This document shows positions 34,338 to 43,454 of a stretch of 64,000 bases of DNA, one piece after another. The stretch is taken from NCBI GenBank assembly GCA_003555335.1, contig PWHD01000021.1, forward strand, positions 62,001 to 126,000. The letters run 5' to 3'. A program made the translations under genes and the position numbers. How positions within the stretch are numbered: the first letter of the stretch is position 1; each line of letters opens with the position of its first letter. Below the pieces are notes generated by a model. That model was not told the DNA's origin. It did no database searches and worked only from the letters and a program-made list of their open reading frames with translations. The DNA is from Mollicutes bacterium (GTDB taxonomy: Bacteria; Bacillota_I; Bacilli_A; Izemoplasmatales; Izemoplasmataceae).

Positions 34338-35903
34338 TTATTTTGCGATATCTTGCGCACGCGTTTCCCTGATCACGGTGACCTTGATGGTCCCGGGATA
34401 GGAAAGTTGTTCCTCGATATCGTTTTTGATATCACGCGCAAGTTTGTGCGCGCTGACATCGTCGATGGCATCCGGTTTGACAATGACGCGGACTTCGCGC
34501 CCGGCCTGGATGGCGTAGGCTTGTTCGACGCCTTCGTGTTTGCTCGATAGGTTCTCAAGCTGTTCAAGGCGTTTGATGTAGTTGTCAAGCGACTCGCTGC
34601 GGGCACCCGGTCTTGCGGCGCTCAGCGCGTCGGCGGCGGCGATAAGGACACCGATGATGGTTTCGGCTTCGACTTCGCCGTGGTGTGATTTGATGGCGTC
34701 GAGAACCGCTTTTGGCTCATTGTAACGTTGTGCGATATTGAGGCCGATTTCGACATGGGAGCCTTCGACTTCGTGGTCGACGGCCTTACCGATGTCATGC
34801 AGCAGTGCCGCACGTCTGGCAAGAATCTCGTCCTCGCCGATCTCAACAGCCAGTTTGCCGGCCATGAAGGCGCATTCGACGGAGTGTCTGAGGACGTTCT
34901 GTCCGTAGCTTGTTCTGAAGTGGAGTCTTCCGAGTAGTTTGACGAGGTCGGGATGAACCTTGCCGATACCGACTTCGAAGACGGCTTCCTCACCCTTGTC
35001 TCGGATGAAGCGGTCCACTTCCTCACGCATTTTCTCGACCACTTCTTCAATGCGGCCGGGATGGATGCGTCCATCACTCACCAGCGCCTCGAGTGAACGC
35101 TTGGCGATTTCACGTCTTACGGGGTCGAAGCCGCTCAGTACGACAGCTTCCGGGGTGTCATCGATGATCAGGTCGACACCGGTCAGGGCTTCGATGGTGC
35201 GGATGTTGCGACCCTCACGGCCGATGATACGGCCTTTCATGTCATCATTCGGTAGATTCACGACACTCACGGTACGCTCGCTGGTGACATCCTGGGCGTA
35301 CTTCTGCATTGCCGAGGCCAGAAGATGCTTCGATCGCTTGTCGGATTCGTGTTTGGCCTTTTCTTCTTCATCTTTGATGAATTGTGCGATTTCTTTTTCC
35401 ATCTCAGTTTCTACTCGTTTGAATATGAGATTTCTTGCTTCTTCAACCGTTACTTGTGCGATTTCCTGTAAACGTTCGTTTTGTTCTTCAATCAGTTCTT
35501 CCAGTTTGCTATTCTTTTCTTCGATGGCTTCTTTTTTCTGTTCCAAGGACTCTTCCTTGCGATCAATGTTTGTTTCACGACGGTCAAGATTCAAAGCGCG
35601 GTTATCAAGAACTTTCTCACGTTGGAACAGTTTGTTCTCCTGTGAGCTGATATCTTGTTTTCTTTCCTTAATTTCTTTTTCTGCTTCATTTCTCAGATTG
35701 TGAACTTCTTGTTTTGTATCAAGAATCGTTTGTTTTTTCGTCTTTTCAGCTTGTCTCTCTGCGTCGTCGATTATTTTTTTCGCTTGGGATTGAGCCTTTT
35801 CAAAGCCTTTTTCCACTAAGATTGCTCGAATGATTACTCCTGCGGAAATACCTACAATGAGTAAAAGCAAACCGGAGATGATTAATACTAATGGATCTGG
35901 CAT
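34338..35903 (-). CDS. rny: Ribonuclease Y
   Basis: A 521-residue membrane-anchored endoribonuclease that starts mRNA decay. N-terminal membrane helix (residues 5-27), a long Glu/Lys/Gln-rich coiled coil (about 30-200), KH domain ([15 protein letters not shown]), then the HD domain with [10 protein letters not shown]. Length equals the B. subtilis protein. ATG follows GGAGGAA. The adjacent ymdB and ymcA genes encode known functional partners. Confidence 0.97.
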   Translation of the reverse strand: MPDPLVLIISGLLLLIVGISAGVIIRAILVEKGFEKAQSQAKKIIDDAERQAEKTKKQTILDTKQEVHNLRNEAEKEIKERKQDISSQENKLFQREKVLDNRALNLDRRETNIDRKEESLEQKKEAIEEKNSKLEELIEEQNERLQEIAQVTVEEARNLIFKRVETEMEKEIAQFIKDEEEKAKHESDKRSKHLLASAMQKYAQDVTSERTVSVVNLPNDDMKGRIIGREGRNIRTIEALTGVDLIIDDTPEAVVLSGFDPVRREIAKRSLEALVSDGRIHPGRIEEVVEKMREEVDRFIRDKGEEAVFEVGIGKVHPDLVKLLGRLHFRTSYGQNVLRHSVECAFMAGKLAVEIGEDEILARRAALLHDIGKAVDHEVEGSHVEIGLNIAQRYNEPKAVLDAIKSHHGEVEAETIIGVLIAAADALSAARPGARSESLDNYIKRLEQLENLSSKHEGVEQAYAIQAGREVRVIVKPDAIDDVSAHKLARDIKNDIEEQLSYPGTIKVTVIRETRAQDIAK

Positions 35904-36009
35904 ATTAATTCCTCCGCTTCGTTACTATGAATTTGTCTTTATAAATCTGTTATCAAAATGCCTTTTCGGCACCCAAAATCAATGAGTAGAAACAAAAGTT
36001 TACTGTCTC

Positions 36010-36039
36010 ATTATACATTAAAAAAAGTTCAAAAGTCAA
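36010..36039 (-). promoter_or_regulatory. Promoter of rny
   Basis: -35 TTGACT (36034-36039), 18-bp spacer, -10 TATAAT (36010-36015) on the minus strand. Confidence 0.7.
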
Positions 36040-36099
36040 ACAATATAAATTATTGTCATTCTCGTGACACATACCATTGAAGCGGTATCCGAAAACAAC

Positions 36100-36128
36100 T
36101 TGCCGTTTACGTTGTCACACATTATAAT
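36100..36128 (+). promoter_or_regulatory. Promoter-like sequence pointing antisense into rtcB
   Basis: TTGCCG (36100-36105), 17-bp spacer, TATAAT (36123-36128). Transcription would start near 36135 and run antisense to the end of rtcB. No reading frame with a ribosome binding site follows. Confidence 0.4.
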
Positions 36129-36168
36129 AGTCAGCGGACAAGTGGCACGATAGAGCCGTCAAGCCTAT

Positions 36169-37275
36169 TTATGCCTTAAAATTATACACAGGTTTGATCA
36201 TGCCGATGATTTCCATGGTCTGTTTGGAGTTTTCAATAATCTCTTTTTCCCCTTTGTAGGCGGCCGGGGCCTCGTCGAGTGTCTTTTTGTCGACTGAGGT
36301 GCTGTAGACGCCTTCCATTTCCTTCTTGAACTCGGAAACGGACAGTTGCCGTTTGGCATCACGTCGGCTCATCAGCCTTCCCGCGCCGTGCGGTGCGGTC
36401 TGGTTCCAGTCGTCATTCCCTCTGCCCTTCGCAAGGATCACACCATCTCTCATATTCAGCGGAACGACGAGTTTCTGGCCTTCTCGGGCGGGAACCGCGC
36501 CTTTTCTGATGATATTGTCCTTGAAGTCGATGTAATTGTGCACCGTGTCGAAACGTTCGGTTTCTTCAAGTTTCATCGCGGAGAGGATGGCATCTGCGAT
36601 GCTCGCTCTGTTCGTCGCCGCATATTTCTGGGCGATTTCCATATCATGAAGATAATCCGACATGTCACCACCCGATAGATAGGCGAGGTCCTTCTCGCCT
36701 TTTGGGAGGTCGGGATGTCGATCTTGAGCCATTTGTTGGTAGAATTTCGCAATCTGGAACCCGAAATGGCGACTTCCGGTATGAACGAAGAGGTAAAGCG
36801 TGTTATCCTCGGCCTGCCCGATCTCGATGAAATGATTGCCACCGCCGAGCGTGCCGATGCTTTTGATGGCCCGGTCCTTATCGGTTTTGGCTCTGACATC
36901 GTGCACACCGATTGTCTCCGCAAGCTTCTCAAGGCGCGGACCGGTCTTTTTGTGGACATCCTTTCCGTATGGGACGACTTGCCTGATTGTCTCATCGAGC
37001 TGCGGCATCGACAAGGTCCTTTCTTTCAGTTCGACTGTCAGCACGCCACAGCCGATATCGACACCGACCAGATTCGGAACAACCTTGTTTTGCATATCCA
37101 TGCTGAGTCCGATCACACATCCCGCCCCGGCGTGAAGATCGGGCATGATGCGAATCTTATTGTCCTTGAACGCGCTGTTGTCAAGCAGTTTCATGATTTG
37201 CTGTCTCGATGCTTCGTCAATATTGTCAGTGAAGACTTTGGCTGAGTTGTACTTGCCTTTCAACACTGTAGCCAT
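36169..37275 (-). CDS. rtcB: RNA-splicing ligase RtcB
   Basis: Joins RNA 2',3'-cyclic phosphate (or 3'-phosphate) and 5'-OH ends with GTP and Mn2+. 368 residues, the shorter bacterial form. Metal ligands are visible in GVDIGCG (D73, C76), GGGNHF (H148) and VHTGSRH (H165); the guanylylated histidine is H296 in APHGAGR. No RtcA, archease or RtcR gene is adjacent, so it may serve as a general repair ligase. ATG follows GGGGGA. It has its own promoter. Confidence 0.94.
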   Translation of the reverse strand: MATVLKGKYNSAKVFTDNIDEASRQQIMKLLDNSAFKDNKIRIMPDLHAGAGCVIGLSMDMQNKVVPNLVGVDIGCGVLTVELKERTLSMPQLDETIRQVVPYGKDVHKKTGPRLEKLAETIGVHDVRAKTDKDRAIKSIGTLGGGNHFIEIGQAEDNTLYLFVHTGSRHFGFQIAKFYQQMAQDRHPDLPKGEKDLAYLSGGDMSDYLHDMEIAQKYAATNRASIADAILSAMKLEETERFDTVHNYIDFKDNIIRKGAVPAREGQKLVVPLNMRDGVILAKGRGNDDWNQTAPHGAGRLMSRRDAKRQLSVSEFKKEMEGVYSTSVDKKTLDEAPAAYKGEKEIIENSKQTMEIIGMIKPVYNFKA

Positions 37276-37324
37276 CTTTATCCCCCTAATTGATTGTTTA
37301 TTGCATTCATTCGCTTACAGTTTC

Positions 37325-37353
37325 ATTATAGGGCTCACCGGTGTTTTTTTCAA
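37325..37353 (-). promoter_or_regulatory. Promoter of rtcB
   Basis: -35 TTGAAA (37348-37353), 17-bp spacer, -10 TATAAT (37325-37330) on the minus strand. Confidence 0.7.
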
Positions 37354-37384
37354 TCAATAGGAGCGAATATGAACGGGTTCATCC

Positions 37385-37415
37385 AAAAAAAAACACGACA
37401 CTTTCGTGCCGTGTT
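37385..37415 (-). terminator. Intrinsic terminator after pdxS
   Basis: On the minus strand a 10-bp stem (AACACGGCAC with GTGTCGTGTT, one G-U pair) closed by a GAAA tetraloop is followed by a long T-run. Confidence 0.85.
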
Positions 37416-37428
37416 CGAATGTAATCTT

Positions 37429-38280
37429 CTAGTTGTCCGCAAAACGTTCTTCAAGCGCGCTGAGCGCGATGCCCGCCATCGCCTTTCCGAGTCCCTTGGA
37501 GACTTCGGCGACTTTCTTCGGGTCCTTGTAGTGTTTGGTCGCTTCGACAATCGCTTTGGCCATCAGTTCCGGCTCCTGCGATTTGAAGATACCCGAACCG
37601 ACAAAGACGCCATCGCAACCCAGTTGCATCATCATGGCCGCATCCGCTGGTGTCGCCACACCGCCGGCGGCGAAATTGAGCACGGGCAGTCTTCCGTTCT
37701 TATGCACGTATTCCACCAGGTCATAAGGCGCCTGCAGTTCCTTCGCGAAGTCCATGAGCTGCGCCGGAGCGAGACCTTTGGCCTTTGCGATCTGGGCGTT
37801 GACCATCCGCATATGGGTGACCGCTTCGGCGACATCGCCGGTACCGGCTTCACCTTTCGTGCGGATCATGAGCGCGCCCTCCTTGATCCGTCTAAGCGCC
37901 TCACCTAAGTCTTTCGCACCGCAGACGAAAGGTGTTTTGAAATCGTCTTTGTAGATATGATGCTTATGGTCGGCCGGTGTCAGCACTTCGCTCTCATCGA
38001 TATAATCGATACCGATTGCTTCGAGAATCGCCGCTTCGCCGACATGACCGATACGGACTTTGGCCATTACTGGGATATCGACAGCTTCCATGATTTCGAG
38101 AATCATTTTCGGATCCGACATTCTTGCGACACCGCCGGCCTTACGAATATCCGAAGGGACACGTTCCAAGGCCATGACAGCGACCGCACCGGCATTCTCG
38201 GCGATTTTCGCCTGTTCGGGATTGACAACGTCCATGATGACGCCGCCTTGCAGTTTCTTTCTTAGATCATCTTTCATCAT
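37429..38280 (-). CDS. pdxS: Pyridoxal 5'-phosphate synthase subunit PdxS
   Basis: The 283-residue synthase subunit that makes PLP from ribose 5-phosphate, glyceraldehyde 3-phosphate and ammonia. [39 protein letters not shown] and the phosphate-site GSGIFKS are nearly invariant in the family. The glutaminase partner pdxT, which usually follows pdxS, is not adjacent; a terminator comes next. AAAGGA precedes the ATG. It is divergent from a MocR-type regulator, the usual arrangement for PdxR control. Confidence 0.96.
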   Translation of the reverse strand: MMKDDLRKKLQGGVIMDVVNPEQAKIAENAGAVAVMALERVPSDIRKAGGVARMSDPKMILEIMEAVDIPVMAKVRIGHVGEAAILEAIGIDYIDESEVLTPADHKHHIYKDDFKTPFVCGAKDLGEALRRIKEGALMIRTKGEAGTGDVAEAVTHMRMVNAQIAKAKGLAPAQLMDFAKELQAPYDLVEYVHKNGRLPVLNFAAGGVATPADAAMMMQLGCDGVFVGSGIFKSQEPELMAKAIVEATKHYKDPKKVAEVSKGLGKAMAGIALSALEERFADN

Positions 38281-38340
38281 TCACAAATCCTTTCACCTTT
38301 TATCAATCATAAATTTGACTTTCCTTTTTGTCCACTATTC

Positions 38341-38369
38341 ATTATAATGGTAATGTGTCCTCTTTTAAA
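38341..38369 (-). promoter_or_regulatory. Promoter of pdxS
   Basis: -10 TATAAT (38341-38346) and a weak -35 TTTAAA (38364-38369) with 17-bp spacing on the minus strand. The weak -35 suggests dependence on an activator. Confidence 0.55.
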
Positions 38370-38375
38370 TGGACA
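38356..38375. promoter_or_regulatory. Candidate PdxR operator
   Basis: The inverted repeat TGTCC-N10-GGACA brackets the pdxS -35. A third copy, TGTCCA, lies at 38329-38334 on the other side of the -10. Repeated half-sites between divergent pdxS and a MocR gene fit known PdxR binding geometry, but binding is inferred. Confidence 0.45.
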
Positions 38376-38404
38376 GTTATTATAAATTTTGAGGTGGTCA
38401 GTTC

Positions 38405-39709
38405 ATGATCGGAAAAGACAATGGAAAATCCCTTTACCTCCAGATCTGTGAAGAGATTAAGGAAAGCATCAAAAGACAGGATCTCCGGCCGGGGGCCAAG
38501 CTCCCCTCCATACGGGAAGCCGCCAGAAAAAAGGGGGTCTCCACAACCACACTCGAAAACGCCTATCACCAGCTGACCATCGAAGGTTATATCAGAAGCG
38601 TCCCCAAAAGCGGTTACTATGTCGAGACCCTTGAAAATTTTCCCCGCCGGGAAATGATAAGTCCGGATGAAGAACCGGCGAAGCCCGCCCCCAAAAATGC
38701 CCAGCAGACGACAGACACCTTCGATGCAGAGCGTTTCCGCAAGATCACCAATGAGATCATCATGCGCGACAAAAGACTGTTCACACACTGTGAGAACCAG
38801 GGTGAACATGAATTGAGAACGGCCATCAAGGGACATCTCTACCAGACCCGAAACGTTTCCACCGGCAGCGCGAACATCATCATCGCCGCCGGAATCCAGC
38901 AACTCATCATGCAGCTAAAACCGCTATTCGCAAAAAAAGCGGCTGTCGCTTATCTGAGTCCCGGTTTCTCCCGTGCCATCAACACGTTCGAGACACTTGA
39001 CTTCAGCGTCTTCGCCCATGAGACCATCGAGGCGATCATTCGTTCGAAGCCCGATATCATCTATCTATCACCCTCCAATCTCTATCCAAGCGGCGAGGTC
39101 CTTCCAATCAAGGAGCGTTTGAGCCTCATCAATTACGCCATTGAAACCGGCGCCGTCATCATCGAGGACGACTATAATCATCTTTTCAGGTACAACGCCT
39201 ACCAGATTCCCTCCATCCACAGCCTATCTTCGGGTAAAAATGTCATCTATGTCGGTTCTTTTTCGAGAAACACGATGATCAGTCTCAGACTCAGCTACAT
39301 GGTCCTTCCAGCAGCGATACGCAAACGTTACAACGCCGATCGCTTCGCCCAAAGTGTCTCCAAAATCGAACAGCTCGCAATGGCACGCTTCATCAGTGAA
39401 GGGCATTACCAGAAGCACCTGAAACGCCTGTCCAAACTTTCAAGACGCAAAAACGAAACACTCAAAGACATCCTCTCTTTCTACCAAAATGCCGAAAATT
39501 ATTCAATCAGCGGCCTCAACAGCAATATGCATGTCTTGTTTGAATGCCGGGACAAAACGACAAGAATGGCCCTTATTGAAAGAACCAAGGAGATGAACCT
39601 CGATTACCGCACCTTCTCCGAGAAACCCGAAACCATCCTCATTCCCTATAGCGGTCTCAAGACCGAACAACTCGAAGAGACCTTCACGAATCTACTGAGA
39701 AACATCTGA
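38405..39709 (+). CDS. pdxR: MocR/PdxR-type transcriptional regulator lacking the PLP lysine
   Basis: 434 residues: a GntR-type winged helix (about 8-75, with LRPGAKLPSIREAARKKGVS) joined by a linker to a class I aminotransferase-like domain. Members such as PdxR bind PLP by a Schiff base to a lysine in an SFSK motif and activate pdxST when PLP is low. Here the motif reads GSFSRNTM, so residue 288 is Arg (codon AGA) and no lysine is within four residues. The PLP-ring aspartate region (EDDYNHLFRY) is kept. The regulator may bind PLP non-covalently or another ligand. GAGGTGG precedes the ATG. A strong terminator follows. Confidence 0.82.
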   Translation: MIGKDNGKSLYLQICEEIKESIKRQDLRPGAKLPSIREAARKKGVSTTTLENAYHQLTIEGYIRSVPKSGYYVETLENFPRREMISPDEEPAKPAPKNAQQTTDTFDAERFRKITNEIIMRDKRLFTHCENQGEHELRTAIKGHLYQTRNVSTGSANIIIAAGIQQLIMQLKPLFAKKAAVAYLSPGFSRAINTFETLDFSVFAHETIEAIIRSKPDIIYLSPSNLYPSGEVLPIKERLSLINYAIETGAVIIEDDYNHLFRYNAYQIPSIHSLSSGKNVIYVGSFSRNTMISLRLSYMVLPAAIRKRYNADRFAQSVSKIEQLAMARFISEGHYQKHLKRLSKLSRRKNETLKDILSFYQNAENYSISGLNSNMHVLFECRDKTTRMALIERTKEMNLDYRTFSEKPETILIPYSGLKTEQLEETFTNLLRNI

Positions 39710-39721
39710 GAAACCCAATCA

Positions 39722-39756
39722 AAAAACCGTTTGCCTACGATAGGCAAACGGTTTTT
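39722..39756. terminator. Bidirectional terminator between pdxR and recA
   Basis: A 16-bp perfect stem AAAAACCGTTTGCCTA/TAGGCAAACGGTTTTT (39722-39737, 39741-39756) with a 3-nt loop. Confidence 0.9.
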
Positions 39757-39759
39757 CAA

Positions 39760-40755
39760 TCATTTGGCTTTGAGAATATCACGAATCTGGGTGGAGAGTT
39801 TTTCGTAGAGCGCCGGATTTTCCTTGAGATATTTCTTCACATTCTCGCGGCCCTGGCCGATCTTTTCATCGTCATAAGAGAACCATGAACCGCTTTTCTT
39901 GATCAGATCGTGCTCGACGGCAAGATCGACAATCTCGCCGGCGGAGGAAATGCCCTCGCCATAGATGATGTCGACTTCCGCGGTCTTGAACGGCGGTGCG
40001 ATTTTGTTTTTGACGACCTTGATCCGGGTTCTGTTTCCGATGATGTCGCTGCCGATCTTGAGTTGTTCGCCACGTCTGATCTCAATGCGCACACTGCTGT
40101 AGAACTTGAGCGCGCGGCCTCCCGGGGTGGTTTCGGGATTCCCGAACATCACGCCGACCTTCTCGCGAATCTGGTTGATGAAGATCGCTGTGGTGTTGGA
40201 TTTCGAAATCGCGCCTGAGAGTTTGCGCATCGCCTGTGACATCAATCGCGCCTGAAGTCCGACGTGACTGCTGCCCATATCGCCCCTGATTTCCGCTTCC
40301 GGGACAAGTGCGGCCACACTGTCGACAACCACGATATCGACCGCGTTGCTTCTGATCAGGGCTTCAGTGATTTCGAGCGCCTGTTCTCCGGTGTCGGGTT
40401 GGGAGATAATCAGGTTGTCCGTATCGACACCAAGGGCTTTCGCATATTTCGGATCGAGCGCGTGTTCGGCATCGATGAAAGCCGCATAGCCACCGGTTGC
40501 CTGACTCTGTGCGATCGCGTGCAGGGCGAAGGTGGTCTTTCCTGAGGATTCGGGACCGTACATCTCAACGATGCGTCCCCTGGGATAGCCGCCGATACCG
40601 AGGGCTTGGTCTAATGAAAGCGATCCGCTTCTGACTATTCCGATATCGCGTTGCGCGCCTTCGTCCCCAAGAAGCATCACCGAACCTTTCCCGTGTGCCT
40701 TTTCGATATCTTTCATCGCTTGGTCCAATGCTTTTTTCCTATCGTCTTTCGCCAT
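39760..40755 (-). CDS. recA: Recombinase RecA
   Basis: 331 residues with P-loop GPESSGKTT, Walker [10 protein letters not shown] and the L2 loop with [14 protein letters not shown]. The C-terminal tail is short and basic rather than acidic. ATG follows AGGAGG. It is downstream of pgsA by 51 bp; the cinA gene usually found between them is absent. No convincing LexA site lies upstream. Confidence 0.97.
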   Translation of the reverse strand: MAKDDRKKALDQAMKDIEKAHGKGSVMLLGDEGAQRDIGIVRSGSLSLDQALGIGGYPRGRIVEMYGPESSGKTTFALHAIAQSQATGGYAAFIDAEHALDPKYAKALGVDTDNLIISQPDTGEQALEITEALIRSNAVDIVVVDSVAALVPEAEIRGDMGSSHVGLQARLMSQAMRKLSGAISKSNTTAIFINQIREKVGVMFGNPETTPGGRALKFYSSVRIEIRRGEQLKIGSDIIGNRTRIKVVKNKIAPPFKTAEVDIIYGEGISSAGEIVDLAVEHDLIKKSGSWFSYDDEKIGQGRENVKKYLKENPALYEKLSTQIRDILKAK

Positions 40756-40806
40756 GGATGATTCCTCCTTCTAACTCTATCATACGTTTGGGACACTGAA
40801 TTTTCT

Positions 40807-41343
40807 TTACTTGATTTCCTTGAAACTGTGTTGGTTTTTGATGATGTATTCAAAACCGGAAATAATGGTGAGCGCGGTTGCGATGTAAAGGATGACAAGG
40901 CCGGCGCTTTCAAACTGGAAAAGCAACAATGTCAGCGCGACCATGGTGCTCAAAGTCTTGTACTTTCCGAGCCTCGATGCGGCGATGACATTGCCGTGGT
41001 CGACCGCGATCAGGCGGACGCCGGTCACGATGAACTCACGTGTCAGGATAACAAGCACGACCCACATCTCGACAGTCCCGAGATCCAGAAGCATCAGCAG
41101 TGCGACCATCACAAGCAATTTGTCCGCAAGCGGATCGAGGAACTTACCGAAAACCGTGATCGCTTCCCAGCGCCGGGCAAGAAAGCCATCAAAAAAATCA
41201 GTAAGTGATGCGGCGACAAAGATAATCGCAATCGCATAGGAATAGCCATTCAGGCTCAGTGGTTCGGGATCGAGATAATAAAGGACGACCATGAAAGGGA
41301 TCAGCAAGACCCGCAGAATGGTCAGTTGGTTCGGTATGTTCAT
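40807..41343 (-). CDS. pgsA: CDP-diacylglycerol-glycerol-3-phosphate 3-phosphatidyltransferase
   Basis: A 178-residue integral membrane enzyme for the first step of phosphatidylglycerol synthesis. The CDP-alcohol phosphotransferase motif is complete: DFFDGFLARR, then GKFLDPLADK (DGX2ARX8GX3DX3D). About five hydrophobic segments. ATG 41343 follows GAGGTG. Together with GpsA it supplies anionic phospholipid. Confidence 0.93.
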   Translation of the reverse strand: MNIPNQLTILRVLLIPFMVVLYYLDPEPLSLNGYSYAIAIIFVAASLTDFFDGFLARRWEAITVFGKFLDPLADKLLVMVALLMLLDLGTVEMWVVLVILTREFIVTGVRLIAVDHGNVIAASRLGKYKTLSTMVALTLLLFQFESAGLVILYIATALTIISGFEYIIKNQHSFKEIK

Positions 41344-41362
41344 GATATTCACCTCAAGCACA

Positions 41363-41392
41363 ATTATATCACATTTCGCGGTTCACCGACAA
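41363..41392 (-). promoter_or_regulatory. Promoter of pgsA-recA
   Basis: -35 TTGTCG (41387-41392), 18-bp spacer and extended -10 TGATATAAT (TATAAT at 41363-41368) on the minus strand. Confidence 0.6.
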
Positions 41393-41436
41393 CAATAATC
41401 GGCGGTTTCAAAGGGGGTGTTTTTGGTGTTGTTTCA

Positions 41437-42687
41437 TTATTCGCTGGCCTTGTAATCAGCGGTCTCGAGCGCAGTGAGCATTCCGCTACCTTCGTCTGTG
41501 GATGTCTCGAACTTCAAACGGCGTTTGGAAAGACTCAGCAAGACGAACGAAAACAGGAACATCCCCGCCGACACATCGAACACCAGTGTTTTGCTGTAAT
41601 CATAGAGAAAGCCTGAAAGCAGGGGACCAAGCACCATCCCGATCGAGAAAAAGGAATGGCGCACGCCCATGATTGTTCCGTAGTTGTCGCCTTTGGCATT
41701 CAAGGAGATATAATTCTGCTCAAACGGCTGGAAGGTCGCTTTGAGCACGTAATAGAAAAGAAACACGCTATAAAGCATCGTGATGAAACGATTGCTTCTG
41801 AAGACGAGCAACACGATGATGGCCGAAAGTATCTGGATGACCTGCATGATCACAAGATCCTGCTTCAGTTTCGCAAGCAACGGTACGATGACGAAGTTGG
41901 TGAAAAGCCCGATGAATCCGGTAATCATGATGAACGTTCCAAGTTGCCGGGGCGTATAGCCAAGATCGATCATGTACACATCGAAATATTTGGACAGGGT
42001 GGATGCTGAAATGGTCGCAAGCGTCAGTGCGATCAGGAAAAGCAAAAGTGAACGGTCTAGCCTTGAGGCTTCCCGCAGGTTTTCAAAGAATGACTGTTTC
42101 TTGACGGCTGTTTTCTGTCTTGTCTCCTTCATCGATAGCGCGATGAAGATGACAAAGACCGTATTGAGGATGGCCTGAACATAAAACACTTCGCGGATGA
42201 AATAATCCCCCATGATGCCGCCTATCTGATAGCCGAATGTCGTTCCAAGCGCGAAAAGCGCCGCGGAAAGCGAAAGATATTTGGTGCGCTTCCCCAAATC
42301 GACCACGCCGATCACATGTGAAAGCATCAATGTCAGATAAGCCGCGACACCGAAACCGCTCAGAAAACGGGCGAATGTCATCAGATACAGGTTTTCGACC
42401 AACACAAAAAGAACCTGCCCCAAACTATAGAGCAGAAGTCCGAAGAGGATGAGTGGTTTTTTTGTCCGCTGGTCGCCCAGAATTCCCCAGATCGGTGCAC
42501 CGATCAGCATTCCGAGACTCATCGAGGCAAAGAAAAAGCCGAACATGAACTGTGGGATGCCTAGCGTATTCACATAAGTCGGCGTCACAACGTGGCCGAG
42601 ATTGTGGATGACACCCTGGATGAGATAATAACTGAGCGGAATCAGGATAAACAGATTTTTTCTTAGTGCGAGCGCTTTTTCTTTCAT
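41437..42687 (-). CDS. Major facilitator superfamily transporter
   Basis: 416 residues with 12 predicted membrane helices. The loop 2-3 signature is GILGDQRTKKPLIL, with ARFLSGFG in helix 4. The pattern resembles drug/H+ antiporters, but substrate cannot be inferred. The C-terminal 30 residues are polar and cytosolic. GGAAG precedes the ATG. It lies 24 bp after yebC on the same strand and is probably co-transcribed with cvfB and yebC. Confidence 0.85.
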   Translation of the reverse strand: MKEKALALRKNLFILIPLSYYLIQGVIHNLGHVVTPTYVNTLGIPQFMFGFFFASMSLGMLIGAPIWGILGDQRTKKPLILFGLLLYSLGQVLFVLVENLYLMTFARFLSGFGVAAYLTLMLSHVIGVVDLGKRTKYLSLSAALFALGTTFGYQIGGIMGDYFIREVFYVQAILNTVFVIFIALSMKETRQKTAVKKQSFFENLREASRLDRSLLLFLIALTLATISASTLSKYFDVYMIDLGYTPRQLGTFIMITGFIGLFTNFVIVPLLAKLKQDLVIMQVIQILSAIIVLLVFRSNRFITMLYSVFLFYYVLKATFQPFEQNYISLNAKGDNYGTIMGVRHSFFSIGMVLGPLLSGFLYDYSKTLVFDVSAGMFLFSFVLLSLSKRRLKFETSTDEGSGMLTALETADYKASE

Positions 42688-42711
42688 GTGAATCTTCCGT
42701 TCTATCCGAAG

Positions 42712-43446
42712 CTAATCTTCCTTGTCCTCATGAATGTCCGTCGCGACATTGTGATAGACCGCCTGGACATCATCGACATCATTGATAAGACTCATGAACT
42801 GATTGAATTTCTCGCGGTCATCGCCTTTTAAAGTCACGGTTGTCTGTGGAAACCAGCCGCTCTTCGAGAATACAATCTCGACCCCGCTGTCACGGAGAAC
42901 CGATTCAATCCGGTCGAGTTCGTAACCCGCGGCGATGATCAGATGGGTATCCCCGTCTTCTTCGATATCTTCGACCTCGATGCCTGCCCCGAAGAGAATC
43001 TCGAGCAGTTCTTCCTCGCTTGTGATTTTCACCTCGAGTTTGGACAGATGGTCATACATGTGCTCGACCGAACCCTTGAGGCCGAGTTTGGAATCGATTT
43101 TCGTGAAACAGAACCGCACCTCTGAAACGGTGCGGTTGACGTTGTCGGTGAGGGTATCGATCAGGAAATTGCTGCCGCCGGGGCCGAAGCCCTCATAACG
43201 GTTCGCTTGGTAATCAATCTCGTCATTGCCTTCTGCCTTCTTGATGTTACGTTCGATGATATCGACGGGAACCTCTTCTTTTTTCGCCCGCTCGATCAAG
43301 TGTTTGAGGGCGAGATTACTCTCAATGTTGGTCCCACCGGCGCGGGCGGTCATGAAAATTTCTTTGCCGTAACGGGCGTAAAGCTTGCTTTTTCTAAGCC
43401 CCGATTTCTGCATACTTTCCTTGCGTACTTCATATTTTCTTCCCAT
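42712..43446 (-). CDS. yebC: YebC/PmpR family translation/transcription regulator
   Basis: 244 residues in the three-domain YebC fold: KSKLYARYGKEIFMTARAGG, DIIERNIKKAEG, and YEGFGPGGSNFLIDTLTDN are conserved family segments. Members were described as DNA-binding regulators, and more recently as ribosome-associated factors that relieve proline stalling. The N-terminal GRKYEVRKESMQKS form matches the YeeN-type subgroup. ATG follows AGGTGATTTT, 8 bp after cvfB. Confidence 0.92.
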   Translation of the reverse strand: MGRKYEVRKESMQKSGLRKSKLYARYGKEIFMTARAGGTNIESNLALKHLIERAKKEEVPVDIIERNIKKAEGNDEIDYQANRYEGFGPGGSNFLIDTLTDNVNRTVSEVRFCFTKIDSKLGLKGSVEHMYDHLSKLEVKITSEEELLEILFGAGIEVEDIEEDGDTHLIIAAGYELDRIESVLRDSGVEIVFSKSGWFPQTTVTLKGDDREKFNQFMSLINDVDDVQAVYHNVATDIHEDKED

Positions 43447-43454
43447 AAAATCAC

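Larger units (their letters stand above)
35904..36168. other. Longest plain intergenic region (rny-rtcB)
   Basis: 265 bp without a coding gene. It holds the rny promoter with a leader of about 100 nt, a plus-strand promoter-like sequence aimed at the 3' end of rtcB, and a small inverted repeat ATACC/GGTAT near 36071-36088. No terminator for rtcB was found. Confidence 0.6.

Noticed and set aside
34960..35703. 247-codon Ser/Arg-rich plus-strand reading frame
   Set aside because: Antisense to the KH and coiled-coil region of rny; low-complexity product.
38376..38390. TATAAA as a firm pdxR promoter -10
   Set aside because: No acceptable -35 at 16-18 bp; the pdxR promoter is left unassigned.
40770..40790. 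AAACGTATGATAG upstream of recA as a LexA site
   Set aside because: Three mismatches to CGAACN4GTTCG and poor symmetry; not above chance.
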